A stretch of DNA of 62,733 nucleotides from a virus. Shown here in pieces: positions 50,901 to 55,717 of this stretch (positions are counted from its first letter, which is position 1; the number at the start of each line of letters is the position of its first letter). Under the pieces are notes generated by a model. It did not search any database. It was not told the DNA's origin and was given only the letters and a program-made list of their open reading frames with translations. The position numbers and the translations under genes are program-made. The stretch spans positions 1-62,733 of IMG/VR virus record IMGVR_UViG_3300023115_000020; one strand, 5' to 3'.

Positions 50901-51615
50901 TAGCAGAACTGTCTAATCCATGTCCTTCTCCACTAATTAATACTCCGTTAACATATCTATCATTAATAACAGCATTACCTGCATTGTATCCTGCAACAGT
51001 ATATGAATAATCTTCTGTAAAGATTTCATCTTCTGTGCGTACACGTAATTGAGATCCTGTTCCGCTACCAGAAGATTTTAAATAATTCTCGTCTGCATAA
51101 CCTTTTGTAATTAAAACATCTTCAAGTGTGTAACCGTCGTCTTCTGCTTTTTGTTTCCAAGTTGCTGATGGAGCAGGGTTGTAGGCAATATAGTTCCCTG
51201 CCATGTCTAGGTTTCCGCCTAGTGTTGGATTTCCGTCGCTCTTTAAATCACTTTTGTTATTTTTAATAACAATAACTGGCCTACCATCGTCGTCAACTCT
51301 GCTAACATCAAATATAATACTGTCATCTATGTTTGGATCAACAAAACTATCACTAACTAATCTAAAAAATTCTAATTGACTACCTTGTGTATCATTGTTA
51401 ATACCTGCTAGTACCGGAGCCGAGTCTGTACTTGGAAAGTTTTGAAAGGAATCAACTGCAATATCGCCTAAGTCTGTTAGTGATATCTGTCCACCTTCAC
51501 CAAATACAGCATATAGTTCGTTAAAGTTTTCGTTCGTTTTACGAAACGATTCTCTAATACTATCGCCAGTGCCGTCGTTACCTTCAACGCCAATATTAAT
51601 GTCTTGTTTTGCCAT
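38956..51615 (-). CDS. Giant tail-fibre-like structural protein (4219 aa)
   Basis: A single 12.66-kb frame, a fifth of the window. The N-terminus has the GNDGTGDSIRESFRKTNENFNEL attachment module. The body shows at least seven beta modules with G-D/T-x-I-T-Q followed by A-x-G and three or more helical modules with C-x-R-D-I/L-x-Y-I. A large parallel-beta-like region follows (FNVSSGGSV, ITLDAEGDIILDAND). The C-terminal 130 residues, from YADLAEKYVADEAYEPGTVL to the end, form a domain seen on many marine phage fibres (rVAGVVSTNPGFLMN, ALTGRVPCKVIGKV). It likely forms a long fibre or tail shaft accessory. GGAG precedes the ATG, and iscA lies immediately upstream. Confidence 0.85.
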   Translation of the reverse strand: MAKQDINIGVEGNDGTGDSIRESFRKTNENFNELYAVFGEGGQISLTDLGDIAVDSFQNFPSTDSAPVLAGINNDTQGSQLEFFRLVSDSFVDPNIDDSIIFDVSRVDDDGRPVIVIKNNKSDLKSDGNPTLGGNLDMAGNYIAYNPAPSATWKQKAEDDGYTLEDVLITKGYADENYLKSSGSGTGSQLRVRTEDEIFTEDYSYTVAGYNAGNAVINDRYVNGVLISGEGHGLDSSANGASFVYATTGTSAVDQATQADLNDVAEFPESLFYIRVINDTQLGLYSSKADAEAGVNRINVAGGNGTQTLTDYYYQPNDLTGDYLANEAIPRQSAVRRQGDQMEGTLYLEDHPGELAGIGTPNGIEDLQAATKFYVDNTSFASNINLFVSTTGDDTQASTPPGKEGRSLAYAYRTVNAAARRAEEIVEASPVEPGPYMQVIEYGTDAQNLTPSKVRSAEFKQGERADYGASTEKLQSLIVQNKDFVIAEAIAYASYKIETATADLTLTEADPDYIWKNFAYNEAICARDLGYIIDAAKLDTQSSPTANKLSRNAGLRYYSNSSGRLAVTTQEEQTVAIINFALELLRDYILVNTTWPTVRNVDYVQYFDPAAPSAAANAPSAAIDVFEAKFNVVTSIIRDGLDGAPTLREGAPYVIQFDNGSADAVWQGQSGNIDLIPGKVVVGTRSGAIGRIVSYSNDINNANNVDELELILEEPFEFLVEGAGRDIQGVEVADALGDTLEFGNRVSTKQITIMVESGIYEEDYPIKVSSQVSIVGDEMRRAIIRPKNRVSQSKWANTYFYRDKYFDGLTLHNNTVTFQDEAVLTITGGTLTAYKGDVITQTSTFTYDQAKCERDLEYILTGAGFDLVLGTNYNQVINGLAYQYPSGAVVQNSQLAQELAAVGFAGNLVKLLDDVADNSTMVERATEYFETVLDIIENGNVDTNTVGSLDGNGIPLPGYIADVTETIVFPDWTGVDSNKVAARDKLQNNKPFLRDDILAHVENDTSPPAGYNQTVENLLGVHIYRWIDALTYDILYGGNDASTTLARLYFTDTSLNINATFATVIQTAITHFKNIVGEVLTGVTLTGATGNDNSDGINDQVTSGANASVTEESEAQTLLNIIQNAIATQTVPAAATLPSASLNGTNIPQAYRDAKADIDTNLQSADANVNIVDRTITFINSNTNKKATILEDVVNATSVPVTYFDGYNPAGANFPASGQFVNTDPFSLNGVVQAGLTINSVNTVNTRDFDMGWHYAKDPTKPVNNNSLVSVTNRGGRENAAEILTQNKANIQEEIYDWMDIQATAAQTAGFGTWAQTTIVFTGTVAAVKGETMTQLGGDGASGIVKEDPVTAAGQTTVILVSPTRAFNTADTISGSVSGAHGAAGVPDSVSVGKFTFTTKCKRDIGYIVDALAYDLVKGRNDQSMEVQGKYYENAVEVGQEEITSQAINRIATVCADLLSIAGIQEPTGTVITTWKTNLPTAEAGAAGVVNDLISTIVYAFNAEYNPALNNKDMDVFLMNDATIIRNCTVQGHGGFMTVLDPAGQILTKSPYIQTGSSFAQSANKQAFRGGMFVDGFNGNMPIEIVGQKNGNAFRLFARSKRSQVTVNGVGVGHGLFVRRPELPAPFYVNGIRYQVNSIVNHDIDAGTCELILDANSGVTDSNGLVTGWQGPVLGSYYDSNGDKQYTYGQIENYPTVLQTAGNRSQLGNDFTQINDLGYGLLVTNTGLSEMVGMFTYYCHAAYYANNGSEIRSVGGSNAYGNFGLVAAGSDPNEVPQSGQLAYNTVQTAKVYVNPTIQASADANQNYVFVYDTDFTPIPEGEIDIIFTEKQEIDGFTAPNSINLIGHGWETGQKVTISDSVGVTGLNSDWYISVVDVNNFTLYSDEALSSAASLSGTLSTNGDIYPADEEGTDLRKFEVVNVVSAFIEEGIPAVNQIILTLDDYVIADYGDTITQENTGAVGTIVVPQKTKDSNGDVVGGTQVYISQPDGTTNFFNNSDRIKITNVYTGQDTTVYTDGVNVTATNSSGDTSGLPLEGGNGAVWKISFSNQTSDVSGSTTTGGLIYPLYGGETVVIRQRAKLIFDNIDPNTSIRPSTAVVLDESSKVYRSLDFSKQNITDWGGINDNDLPSGWNLVTFDDNYKYILSTVDYSKFETQVKLVLDAQVSVTKGDVITQGSASAVAIESLTNTTTLWLKDWNGTAFTTSGVITIAGSASAATPSEVVGISSSTTFGSTAGDTLVAITAPVTDSDTLSRLNNADMIFGWKDRVHVVKAYHDGEGNYQGVPAGSSLLTGFPYYELESTPLSDKNSQSSPTPPTSGIARPLRLGGQNQQLVLSIGVQDGEPSSITVNISLTRATGHDFSNIGTGGFNTSNYPNILFGEATEAKAEAYTNADTAEKSQVWEKGKGRVFVMSTDEDGFFRVGKFFEVDQGTGTVKFAAQINISGLDGLGFRDGETISKFTGDNGMSPIDNSTVPTSYAVEQYIDRRLGYDRNMNVKLAKLGDGFLPQLNPILTPDIVAGLPVHTMNMQGGRLIQLGDPSDDLDATNKQYVDKRVFANDEVQELRDIELNQIDFASEYGKNDIVVLTGNRRVYVKQNTGNPDDWRIGQLITGVTSATAAYIEDLEAKVLDNDEQVFVLVYSPLKITTITTNGANNNLPTQRGYILRQASGAYGEVIWPQGSSTTNDNRQKTQDNEIQVINRNPNKQFVVGEALIVEDLFGNLTTSTVSPLSANDLSVSDFSNEKIENSGGDWSNTTGGFDGAPVTTTLEFANASEANKTEDGDPGTASRSDINISVERKRATQAQNDVDIIFPGETKINLQLQDEAVVNSDVNTYADISQNKLKLNTAPVLTNSNYFEKTTVTLQLQDNVPVTAGTIITQQGNTNAVGTAVVGLAALANTIQGYNILVLEDVTGTFLPESEGGQQLQIQGGALLGNNSVPEYVRTTGQRTRQASQGVVAFDGSTFAEDQIWTLAGSNHTTFMSSLQAGDIITQSNGARVAYVIANNTNSGDGVTDQIKVRTASSFSIGSSSANYLTRIAVNADYTKDTQSQSTTYITGILNTGYINVKDRGITFDKLQEIPERTVIGRADIDFDGNQEGAGEIGITRAIPFSMIVDEGGGIQDNDFNDSNLVKLSGTVLTLTGEVTIDASTSPIITQVGNTAAEGTLQGDVNSENQIVLVNVSGTAFNTIGMLQIKNGSSLGPASVPTSIITSQNLIGKALVKVRDKVYGTTDITKTGANDSLVRTLATGDVVGNINNQLNLGGWINIKGLIIDSTRALDVVNSKLTLYTPNDHLIMELSGTAPSNATDKSTVAIPSASVQIGSTTVLKDDVNYGGYASNFQQNTEGPQIANSQPYLVSPWIYSNFIQAPGELTSLGTGVSIGAGGWATDAKEIALVVNGYGSALKVEQNNIKLGTNGVNRMHIANGSTSITNTFNVSSGGSVPDGGTAVFTVAGNNGNTTIAGTLTVNGTNLTTTKLTVDNSVLDDNKISRAGGDFEIETTTSGNIILDAAGENIKFNDGTDERMGFALTEDAQELTTQGAFTIDVGGTEKNFTAEASGGIGLTAEKGAVSISATHTTAASGTVSLSASGDITLDAEGDIILDANDADITFKDDGTDFLKFTNTTSGADIYHTEQDKVLRIRGNDDGTEFTALSFNMSDAGTATFNHDVTVQGDLFVNGNIDLGDNVSFDTLKINSVISNDSLTIKARTDASAPSLILQRFDTDVDSLDTDNMGVIQFRGVNAAEETDQILTNIVSNTTNATNGGERSELVIQTAHNNGAVQNRLTISNTITSYSNFEPNGTLNIGASSNYWDKAYITTNYGTHQGDIKDSSGNIIVDVGTVQAGSDANATVFYGKFNGPLTGGVDEAVIANTLRTSQMNTAGQTDGLLDSDIFVTFTTVNNAYGDRSGADGNEKLFTDAALTYNPTSNILKVGTGTSIADGGISTTKFTGNLQGDIVSGTTTILDLDGTGGTTGYLYGRVSSIGNHDTDDLSEGSSNLYHTTARARAAFSSGTGISISNGEISINSADVTAETASNLAVTDTTTSGTFFPLFSDGTGTSNEVFANSASYTYNPGTTTLSVPYLSGNASTANYADLAEKYVADEAYEPGTVLVFGGDEEVTACTVKGDRRVAGVVSTNPGFLMNKGLEGDTAVELALTGRVPCKVIGKVQKGDMLVTSAIPGYAIVDNDPKLGTVIGKAVGTKDSEDRGVVEVVVGRL

Positions 51616-51616
51616 T

Positions 51617-51985
51617 TTATGTGAGCTCCGTTATCTTAGCATTTTGTTCGACTTTATCTAAGTCAAAGTTTACACTTACTCCACAACCACAACTGCTTTG
51701 AGCATTTGGATTGTTAATTACAAATTGTGTTTGGAATACATCTGTTACATAGTCAATTTCGCAACCAAATAAGTACATTAAACTAGTTGCATCTATTACT
51801 AAATTGCCATTGCCACAGTTAATAATTTCATCGTTTACACCAACATCTTCTTTTTGAATCATAGTCCATTCGTATTCAAAACCAGCACAACCACCACCTT
51901 TCATACCTAAATGAACTCCAAATGCATCTTTGCATAATTCGTTAATTTTACTTTTAGCAGTAGGTGTTAGGTTAATAGCAAACAA
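51617..51985 (-). CDS. iscA: IscA/HesB-type A-type Fe-S carrier
   Basis: The 122-residue protein has the A-type carrier fold landmarks: GMKGGGCAGFEYEW with the first conserved Cys, and SSCGCGVSVNF with the C-terminal Cys-x-Cys pair, all three ligands being present. It would carry iron or [2Fe-2S]/[4Fe-4S] clusters to target proteins. It starts with TTG (51985), six bases after a strong AAGGAG; no ATG is available. It lies directly before the giant fibre gene and shares its late promoter. HesB-like genes beside fibre genes are, from memory, recurrent in marine T4-like phages. Confidence 0.9.
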   Translation of the reverse strand: MFAINLTPTAKSKINELCKDAFGVHLGMKGGGCAGFEYEWTMIQKEDVGVNDEIINCGNGNLVIDATSLMYLFGCEIDYVTDVFQTQFVINNPNAQSSCGCGVSVNFDLDKVEQNAKITELT

Positions 51986-52004
51986 TGTGTACTCCTTGTC
52001 GTAG

Positions 52005-52011
52005 TATTTAT
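52005..52011 (-). promoter_or_regulatory. Late promoter (AATAAATA) of iscA and the giant fibre
   Basis: Minus-strand ATAAATA, 19 bases before the TTG start of iscA with AAGGAG between. Confidence 0.66.
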
Positions 52012-52033
52012 TTCTTTATTTTATAATCTTAAT

Positions 52034-52040
52034 GTAAATA
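52034..52040 (+). promoter_or_regulatory. Late-type promoter (TGTAAATA), directly before ATG
   Basis: Plus-strand GTAAATA, five bases before ATG 52046, with no ribosome site between. Divergent from the iscA late promoter. Confidence 0.5.
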
Positions 52041-52045
52041 CTTAT

Positions 52046-52333
52046 ATGTTCATTCGAGAATACAAGCTAAAGAAGATGTACGAACGTCCAAGTAAATGCG
52101 GCAAACTGCATACATATTACAGAGATGTTACTATGATTGTAATGCGTTGTGATAATTGTAATGCTGAATTTGAGCGTTCAAGAGGAAGTATGGATCCTAA
52201 ACGTATATCAAACAACTATTTTCATGTGTGTAGTAATTGTGATAGCAAGAAATTTGCACAAAAAACAGGCATAACCCGTAAAAAGATATGGGATATGCCT
52301 GCTAGTTCTGATTTAGATATTAGTAAACTTTAG
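52046..52333 (+). CDS. Cys4 zinc-finger protein (95 aa)
   Basis: The 95-residue protein has two CxxC pairs, MRCDNCNAEF and HVCSNCDSKK, spaced 28 residues apart, forming a probable zinc ribbon, with the conserved-looking start REYKLKKMYERPSKCGKLH. I recall this family from cyanophages, where its function is unknown; DNA or RNA binding is likely. Plus-strand orientation. Its stop overlaps the end of the convergent small membrane gene by four bases. Confidence 0.8.
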   Translation: MFIREYKLKKMYERPSKCGKLHTYYRDVTMIVMRCDNCNAEFERSRGSMDPKRISNNYFHVCSNCDSKKFAQKTGITRKKIWDMPASSDLDISKL

Positions 52334-52494
52334 TCTTCTTTTTTCCAAAGTGTCCATGCACCGTATGCAATAGCACCGTATGCAACTAGACTAGCAATTG
52401 GTTTAAAAATAAGGAATGCAATACCTGCACCGATCAATACTGCACCGTCTAATGAAGTACGCTCTCCTAGTCTTTCTATAATCCATTTTTTCAT
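52330..52494 (-). CDS. Small membrane protein (54 aa)
   Basis: A 54-codon frame with AGGAG before ATG 52494. The product begins MKKWIIERLGERTSLDGA and has two short hydrophobic segments (VLIGAGIAFLIF and ASLVAYGAIAYGAW), ending KKED. It shares four bases with the convergent zinc-finger gene. No family recognised. Confidence 0.68.
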   Translation of the reverse strand: MKKWIIERLGERTSLDGAVLIGAGIAFLIFKPIASLVAYGAIAYGAWTLWKKED

Positions 52495-52506
52495 AATATT
52501 CTCCTA

Positions 52507-52698
52507 TTATTTTTTATAACCGTCAGCTGTAATATTGGCTTGGGCTTTCATTGATTTCAAACTTAGGGCTTCAAATCTTACAGGCTTTTTTACAGGAGCA
52601 TCGATAAATTTATTACCATTGTCTACTCTCACGCCTACCACTCTATCGAGTGTTAATGAACCTTTATTAAAAACTGGTGAAACTTTTCTTTGTGCCAT
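52507..52698 (-). CDS. Small basic protein (63 aa)
   Basis: A 63-residue basic protein, MAQRKVSPVFNKGSLTLDR to the C-terminal ITADGYKK, without a recognisable domain. A late promoter lies 20 bases upstream with AGGAG between, so it is a late gene, perhaps a minor virion component. Confidence 0.62.
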   Translation of the reverse strand: MAQRKVSPVFNKGSLTLDRVVGVRVDNGNKFIDAPVKKPVRFEALSLKSMKAQANITADGYKK

Positions 52699-52718
52699 TT
52701 TTGTATCTCCTGTTAAAC

Positions 52719-52732
52719 TATTTATGTAAATA
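52719..52732. promoter_or_regulatory. Back-to-back divergent late promoters
   Basis: TATTTAT (minus-strand ATAAATA, 52719-52725) directly abuts GTAAATA on plus (52726-52732). One faces the 63-aa gene, the other the SAP-like gene at 52756. Confidence 0.6.
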
Positions 52733-52755
52733 ATTGTTCCTATAGGAGGAAAATT

Positions 52756-53022
52756 ATGTTTAATTGGTTAAAGAAAATTTTAGGAATTGGACCTTCAGTG
52801 CCAGCAGCTATAGAAGCAGCTATACCGGAACCAGAAGAGAAACCTGCTCCTAAAGCAGTAAAGAAAACAACCACAAAAAAGCCAGCAACAAAAAAGTCTG
52901 GCAAAGCAGACCTAAGCGGTATGTCAAAGAATGAATTACTTGCTCATGCTAAGGCAAACGGTGTAAAAGCTAATGCTAGTATGAATAAGGCTGCTATTTT
53001 AAAAGCAATTAAGAACGGCTAA
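52756..53022 (+). CDS. SAP/HeH-like DNA-binding protein with basic repeats (88 aa)
   Basis: An N-terminal amphipathic segment (FNWLKKILGIG) and a proline/alanine linker lead to a histone-tail-like stretch (KKTTTKKPATKKSGK). A C-terminal SAP/HeH helix-extended-helix motif follows (LSGMSKNELLAHAKANGV, NKAAILKAIK). Both parts suggest nucleic-acid binding. It has a strong AGGAGG site. The 3' end overlaps the convergent gene by 14 bases. Confidence 0.75.
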   Translation: MFNWLKKILGIGPSVPAAIEAAIPEPEEKPAPKAVKKTTTKKPATKKSGKADLSGMSKNELLAHAKANGVKANASMNKAAILKAIKNG

Positions 53023-53293
53023 GTTTAGCACTTAACTGATCAATTGCAGTTTCACAGCGAGTGAGCTTGCGTTCTAAAACGTTTATAGCTGCTCGCTGTT
53101 TTCTTGACTGTTCTTCTAAAGAACGAACATATGCTAAGGTTGGAAGTTCTTGCTGAGCACCGTCTTCGCCAAGCATAACAATCGTATCTACACCCTGTGC
53201 TTTTAATCCGCCAGTAATTCTATTTGGATTTTTATCAGTAGAGGGCGCAGTGTTCTTGGATTGACGACCGTACATCTTGTTCAAATAGCTCAT
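53009..53293 (-). CDS. Hypothetical coiled-coil protein (94 aa)
   Basis: Starts at ATG 53293 (MSYLNKMYGRQSKN), preceded by AAAGGAAG and an exact TATAAATA late promoter. A longer in-frame start lies upstream of that promoter and is rejected. The second half is a coiled coil (YVRSLEEQSRKQRAAINVLE, TRCETAIDQLSAKL). Its first 59 bases overlap the end of the UV endonuclease gene in another frame. Probably a small structural or assembly protein. Confidence 0.66.
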   Translation of the reverse strand: MSYLNKMYGRQSKNTAPSTDKNPNRITGGLKAQGVDTIVMLGEDGAQQELPTLAYVRSLEEQSRKQRAAINVLERKLTRCETAIDQLSAKLSRS

Positions 53294-54320
53294 AATCTTC
53301 CTTTGCTTTCTTATATTTATACAAGTCAATGCTTGCTAAATTCTTACACTTAGACTCTACCATAATGTCTGCATAGTCGTTAAACTCTAATGCCCAGTCA
53401 TTAACAGCATTGTTCCACATCATATCAGAGTGGGCACGTAGTTTTTGTTTCTTAAAGCCATTCATAAGCAAGAACTCCATGTCAGGTAGTTCGTTGTCAG
53501 GCCATTCTGCAAGTAAATCTTCTTTGCTTACGCTGTAATGTATAACAGGACGCACACCACGCCATGATTCAATTACACGATCAAATCTACGGTCGGTTGG
53601 TAGAATGTATTCTCCTGTACGCACCCAGTGATGGTGTATGTCAAGAACGAGGGCAACGTGCTTTTCAAGTTCGAGGCTTGCGTCGAGTCCCCACGACATT
53701 TCGTCGTTTTCGATCGTGATGGTGTTTCTTGCTTCGGGCGATAGTCTTGGTAGGACGTCGATGATGCCTTGTGGACCTTTTCGACCCGATATGTGTACAT
53801 TGCATTTAAAGTCTTGAAATGTCTGTCCGTATCCCATCCAGCGTATGACATCCACATGATACTCAAACTCCTCTATACTTCTATTTACTATATCATCACT
53901 GTCACTTGCCAAGACAGTAAACTGCCCAGGATGCATACTAAGCCGGACGCCATTACTTTTGGCGAGGGTTCCGACCCGTGCCAAATGCTTTTCACAATAT
54001 GCGACCACATCAGGACGTTTCCAAAAATAGCACCAATCAGGCTGAGTGTATACAGGGAGGACATCAGAGCCCAGTCGAACCATTCGTAACTCATTAGGTA
54101 AATCTCCTACATATTCAATAAGGTTGTAAAACGACTGAATATTATGTACCATGATGTCCCACAGTCGTTGTTCTGCAACATCACGAGTTTGTCTATTGAG
54201 CCAAGCAACTGTAGTTGACTTGGTATTCAACGGACGTTGAATTTCCTCTAATAATTTTTTCTTTTGCTTTTGATCTGGATGCATGTACTTACATGCAAAG
54301 CCTATGCGTTTAGTAGTCAT
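53235..54320 (-). CDS. uvsE: UV damage endonuclease (UvsE/UVDE)
   Basis: The 361-residue protein fits the UVDE TIM-barrel family: MVRLGSDVLPVYTQ, LSMHPGQFTVLASDSDD, VHISGRKGPQG, ITIENDEMSWG, ALVLDIHHHW and IHYSVSKED, holding the conserved His, Glu and Asp metal ligands. The enzyme nicks 5' to pyrimidine dimers and other lesions, giving photorepair-independent resistance to sunlight damage, apt for a surface-ocean phage. A consensus early promoter precedes it; the ribosome site is weak (AGG). Confidence 0.93.
   Translation of the reverse strand: MTTKRIGFACKYMHPDQKQKKKLLEEIQRPLNTKSTTVAWLNRQTRDVAEQRLWDIMVHNIQSFYNLIEYVGDLPNELRMVRLGSDVLPVYTQPDWCYFWKRPDVVAYCEKHLARVGTLAKSNGVRLSMHPGQFTVLASDSDDIVNRSIEEFEYHVDVIRWMGYGQTFQDFKCNVHISGRKGPQGIIDVLPRLSPEARNTITIENDEMSWGLDASLELEKHVALVLDIHHHWVRTGEYILPTDRRFDRVIESWRGVRPVIHYSVSKEDLLAEWPDNELPDMEFLLMNGFKKQKLRAHSDMMWNNAVNDWALEFNDYADIMVESKCKNLASIDLYKYKKAKEDYELFEQDVRSSIQEHCALY
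53314..53320 (-). promoter_or_regulatory. Late promoter (exact TATAAATA)
   Basis: Minus-strand ATAAATA preceded by T inside the 3' end of uvsE, 20 bases before ATG 53293. Confidence 0.72.
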
Positions 54321-54352
54321 ATGTTAGCCTAATATCTGTTAATTTAATATTC

Positions 54353-54381
54353 ATTATACTATCTTTATTTCCAGTTGTCAA
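54353..54381 (-). promoter_or_regulatory. Early promoter of uvsE
   Basis: TTGACA (54376-54381), 17 bases, TATAAT (54353-54358), overlapping the end of the upstream glycosyltransferase gene. Leader of about 26 bases. Confidence 0.9.
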
Positions 54382-55246
54382 TAACCCATTTGTCCTCTAC
54401 TAATGCTGGATTTGGATCTCCGTGAAAAACACAAACACAACATTCTACCCTTGGTTTGGCATCATTTTCTACTATCTCAAACTTACGATTTCCACGCATA
54501 GTACCGGGCTTAAATGTTCTAGATTTTCTTACTTCCCATTTCCAACTTTGTATCCAACTATCTGGATACATCATTGCTTGTGTTCCTCGTGTTGCTTCAA
54601 ACAACCAATCTTGATCACCGTGTAATCTTTTTTGTATGTTTATTTTATCTTTGTCAAATCCTGTCCATACATGGTCTAACTGTCCTACATTAAATCTAAC
54701 AACACTTGAATTGTACCTATTCCATTTAGGACGCATCACTCGGGTGAAATCTCTAATAGTACACCAATGCCCTGGACTATATGTAAAAAGTTTATCTATG
54801 TTTCCAGACAATACAACATCAAGATCCATATATAAAACTGTTCCTTTTAATGGCAAGTTTTTTGAGAACATATATGGTTTACACCACCATCCTTGCAATC
54901 CGCCTGGCAATGATATAATTTTAACATTTGGATTAATACCGGTTCTATCTTCGGTTAAACAAACAAACTCGTAGTCTATTGTACAGTTTCGTTCAACCAT
55001 GTTATAGAGTTTGTTTACATAATCTGCAGAATACTTTGTACCATGCTTTAAGCATAGCACATAGTATTTGTCTTTTATTAATGGATTGGCGTTATAGGGA
55101 ATATCGTACAAGCCAAGCTCTTGATCTAGTTTTGTTAGTTTTTCAAGAGCTTTGCGTTGTTTACGTTTTTCTTTAGTTTCGCCTTCATGATACTTCTTAA
55201 CCAAATCATGCCTCGTAGATAGCTGAGTTTGCTCCGTGTTCTGCAC
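54365..55246 (-). CDS. GT-A (GT8-like) glycosyltransferase
   Basis: The 293-residue protein has a Rossmann start (YYVLCLKHGTKYSADYVNKLY near residue 62), a GLQGWWCKPYMFS segment and VLYMDLDVVLSGNIDKLF with the DxD metal/nucleotide-sugar motif (near 140). It also has NSSVVRFNVG and HGDQDWLF, as in GT8-like transferases. The first 50 residues are charged and helical. The start is uncertain: ATG 55246 overlaps queD by 41 bases without a ribosome site, while TTG 55204, just past the queD stop, has GAGG six bases before it. The neighbour queD makes a DNA-modification role possible. Confidence 0.78.
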   Translation of the reverse strand: MQNTEQTQLSTRHDLVKKYHEGETKEKRKQRKALEKLTKLDQELGLYDIPYNANPLIKDKYYVLCLKHGTKYSADYVNKLYNMVERNCTIDYEFVCLTEDRTGINPNVKIISLPGGLQGWWCKPYMFSKNLPLKGTVLYMDLDVVLSGNIDKLFTYSPGHWCTIRDFTRVMRPKWNRYNSSVVRFNVGQLDHVWTGFDKDKINIQKRLHGDQDWLFEATRGTQAMMYPDSWIQSWKWEVRKSRTFKPGTMRGNRKFEIVENDAKPRVECCVCVFHGDPNPALVEDKWVIDNWK

Positions 55247-55655
55247 ATTCTACTTTTACGCAATAACAGCGATTATCTGTTGCTTCGCGTATTAGTTTGT
55301 CTGCAAAATTAAATGCGTGTTCTGCAAATTTTTCTGCACCAACGCCATCGAAGATACGTAGTTCTGCTAAACCTAGTGCTTCTAGTTTTTGTAATTCTTC
55401 TAAAAAAGGATCTGCTTTATCTACTGCTACTTTATGATCAAATGAATCTTCTAACCAAGCCTTCAAAGGTTTTAGTCCTCCAAAGTCTACTGCCCAGTTT
55501 TTATTGTCTAAATGATCGCAACCAAAAGTAAATGTAAATGCTAAACTGTAACCGTGTAGCAGATGACAGTGTGAATGATCTGCGTTAGGTTGACGGAACA
55601 CTGCTGATAGTCCAATATTGTGTCCGTAATGTTTTGTTGAATAATGTTTTGCCAT
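55206..55655 (-). CDS. queD: QueD: 6-carboxy-tetrahydropterin synthase with variant metal site
   Basis: The 149-residue protein matches QueD/PTPS: the Cys-x-x-x-His-Gly block HCHLLHGYSLAF (catalytic Cys30, His34), WAVDFGGLKPLK, FDHKV (Asp-His dyad near 72) and VKVECAEHGANSAIY near the C-terminus with the substrate-binding Glu. Two differences from E. coli QueD are visible: HGH is HGY, and the earlier A-H ligand position reads V-F, while an unusual HSHCH cluster lies just before. QueD makes the precursor of preQ0. Its promoter is a perfect consensus and the 62-base leader ends in AGGAG. Confidence 0.88.
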   Translation of the reverse strand: MAKHYSTKHYGHNIGLSAVFRQPNADHSHCHLLHGYSLAFTFTFGCDHLDNKNWAVDFGGLKPLKAWLEDSFDHKVAVDKADPFLEELQKLEALGLAELRIFDGVGAEKFAEHAFNFADKLIREATDNRCYCVKVECAEHGANSAIYEA

Positions 55656-55717
55656 ATGTTTTCTCCTGTATATATGGCGGCAGAATTAGAAGGGTTGACG
55701 CCAAGTCCTATTTAATA
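55656..55717 (-). promoter_or_regulatory. queD leader
   Basis: A 62-base untranslated leader, the longest before an early protein gene here. TGGCG and CGCCA (at 55699-55703 and 55675-55679) can pair around a 19-base loop, followed by AGGAG. No known preQ1 riboswitch consensus was recognised. Confidence 0.4.

Noticed and set aside
53294-53329. N-terminal extension of the 94-aa coiled-coil protein
   Set aside because: The longer start lies upstream of the TATAAATA late promoter that should transcribe the gene, and AAAGGAAG fits ATG 53293.
55656-55717. Known preQ1 riboswitch in the queD leader
   Set aside because: None of the class I-III consensus patterns I know could be matched; kept only as an unexplained leader.
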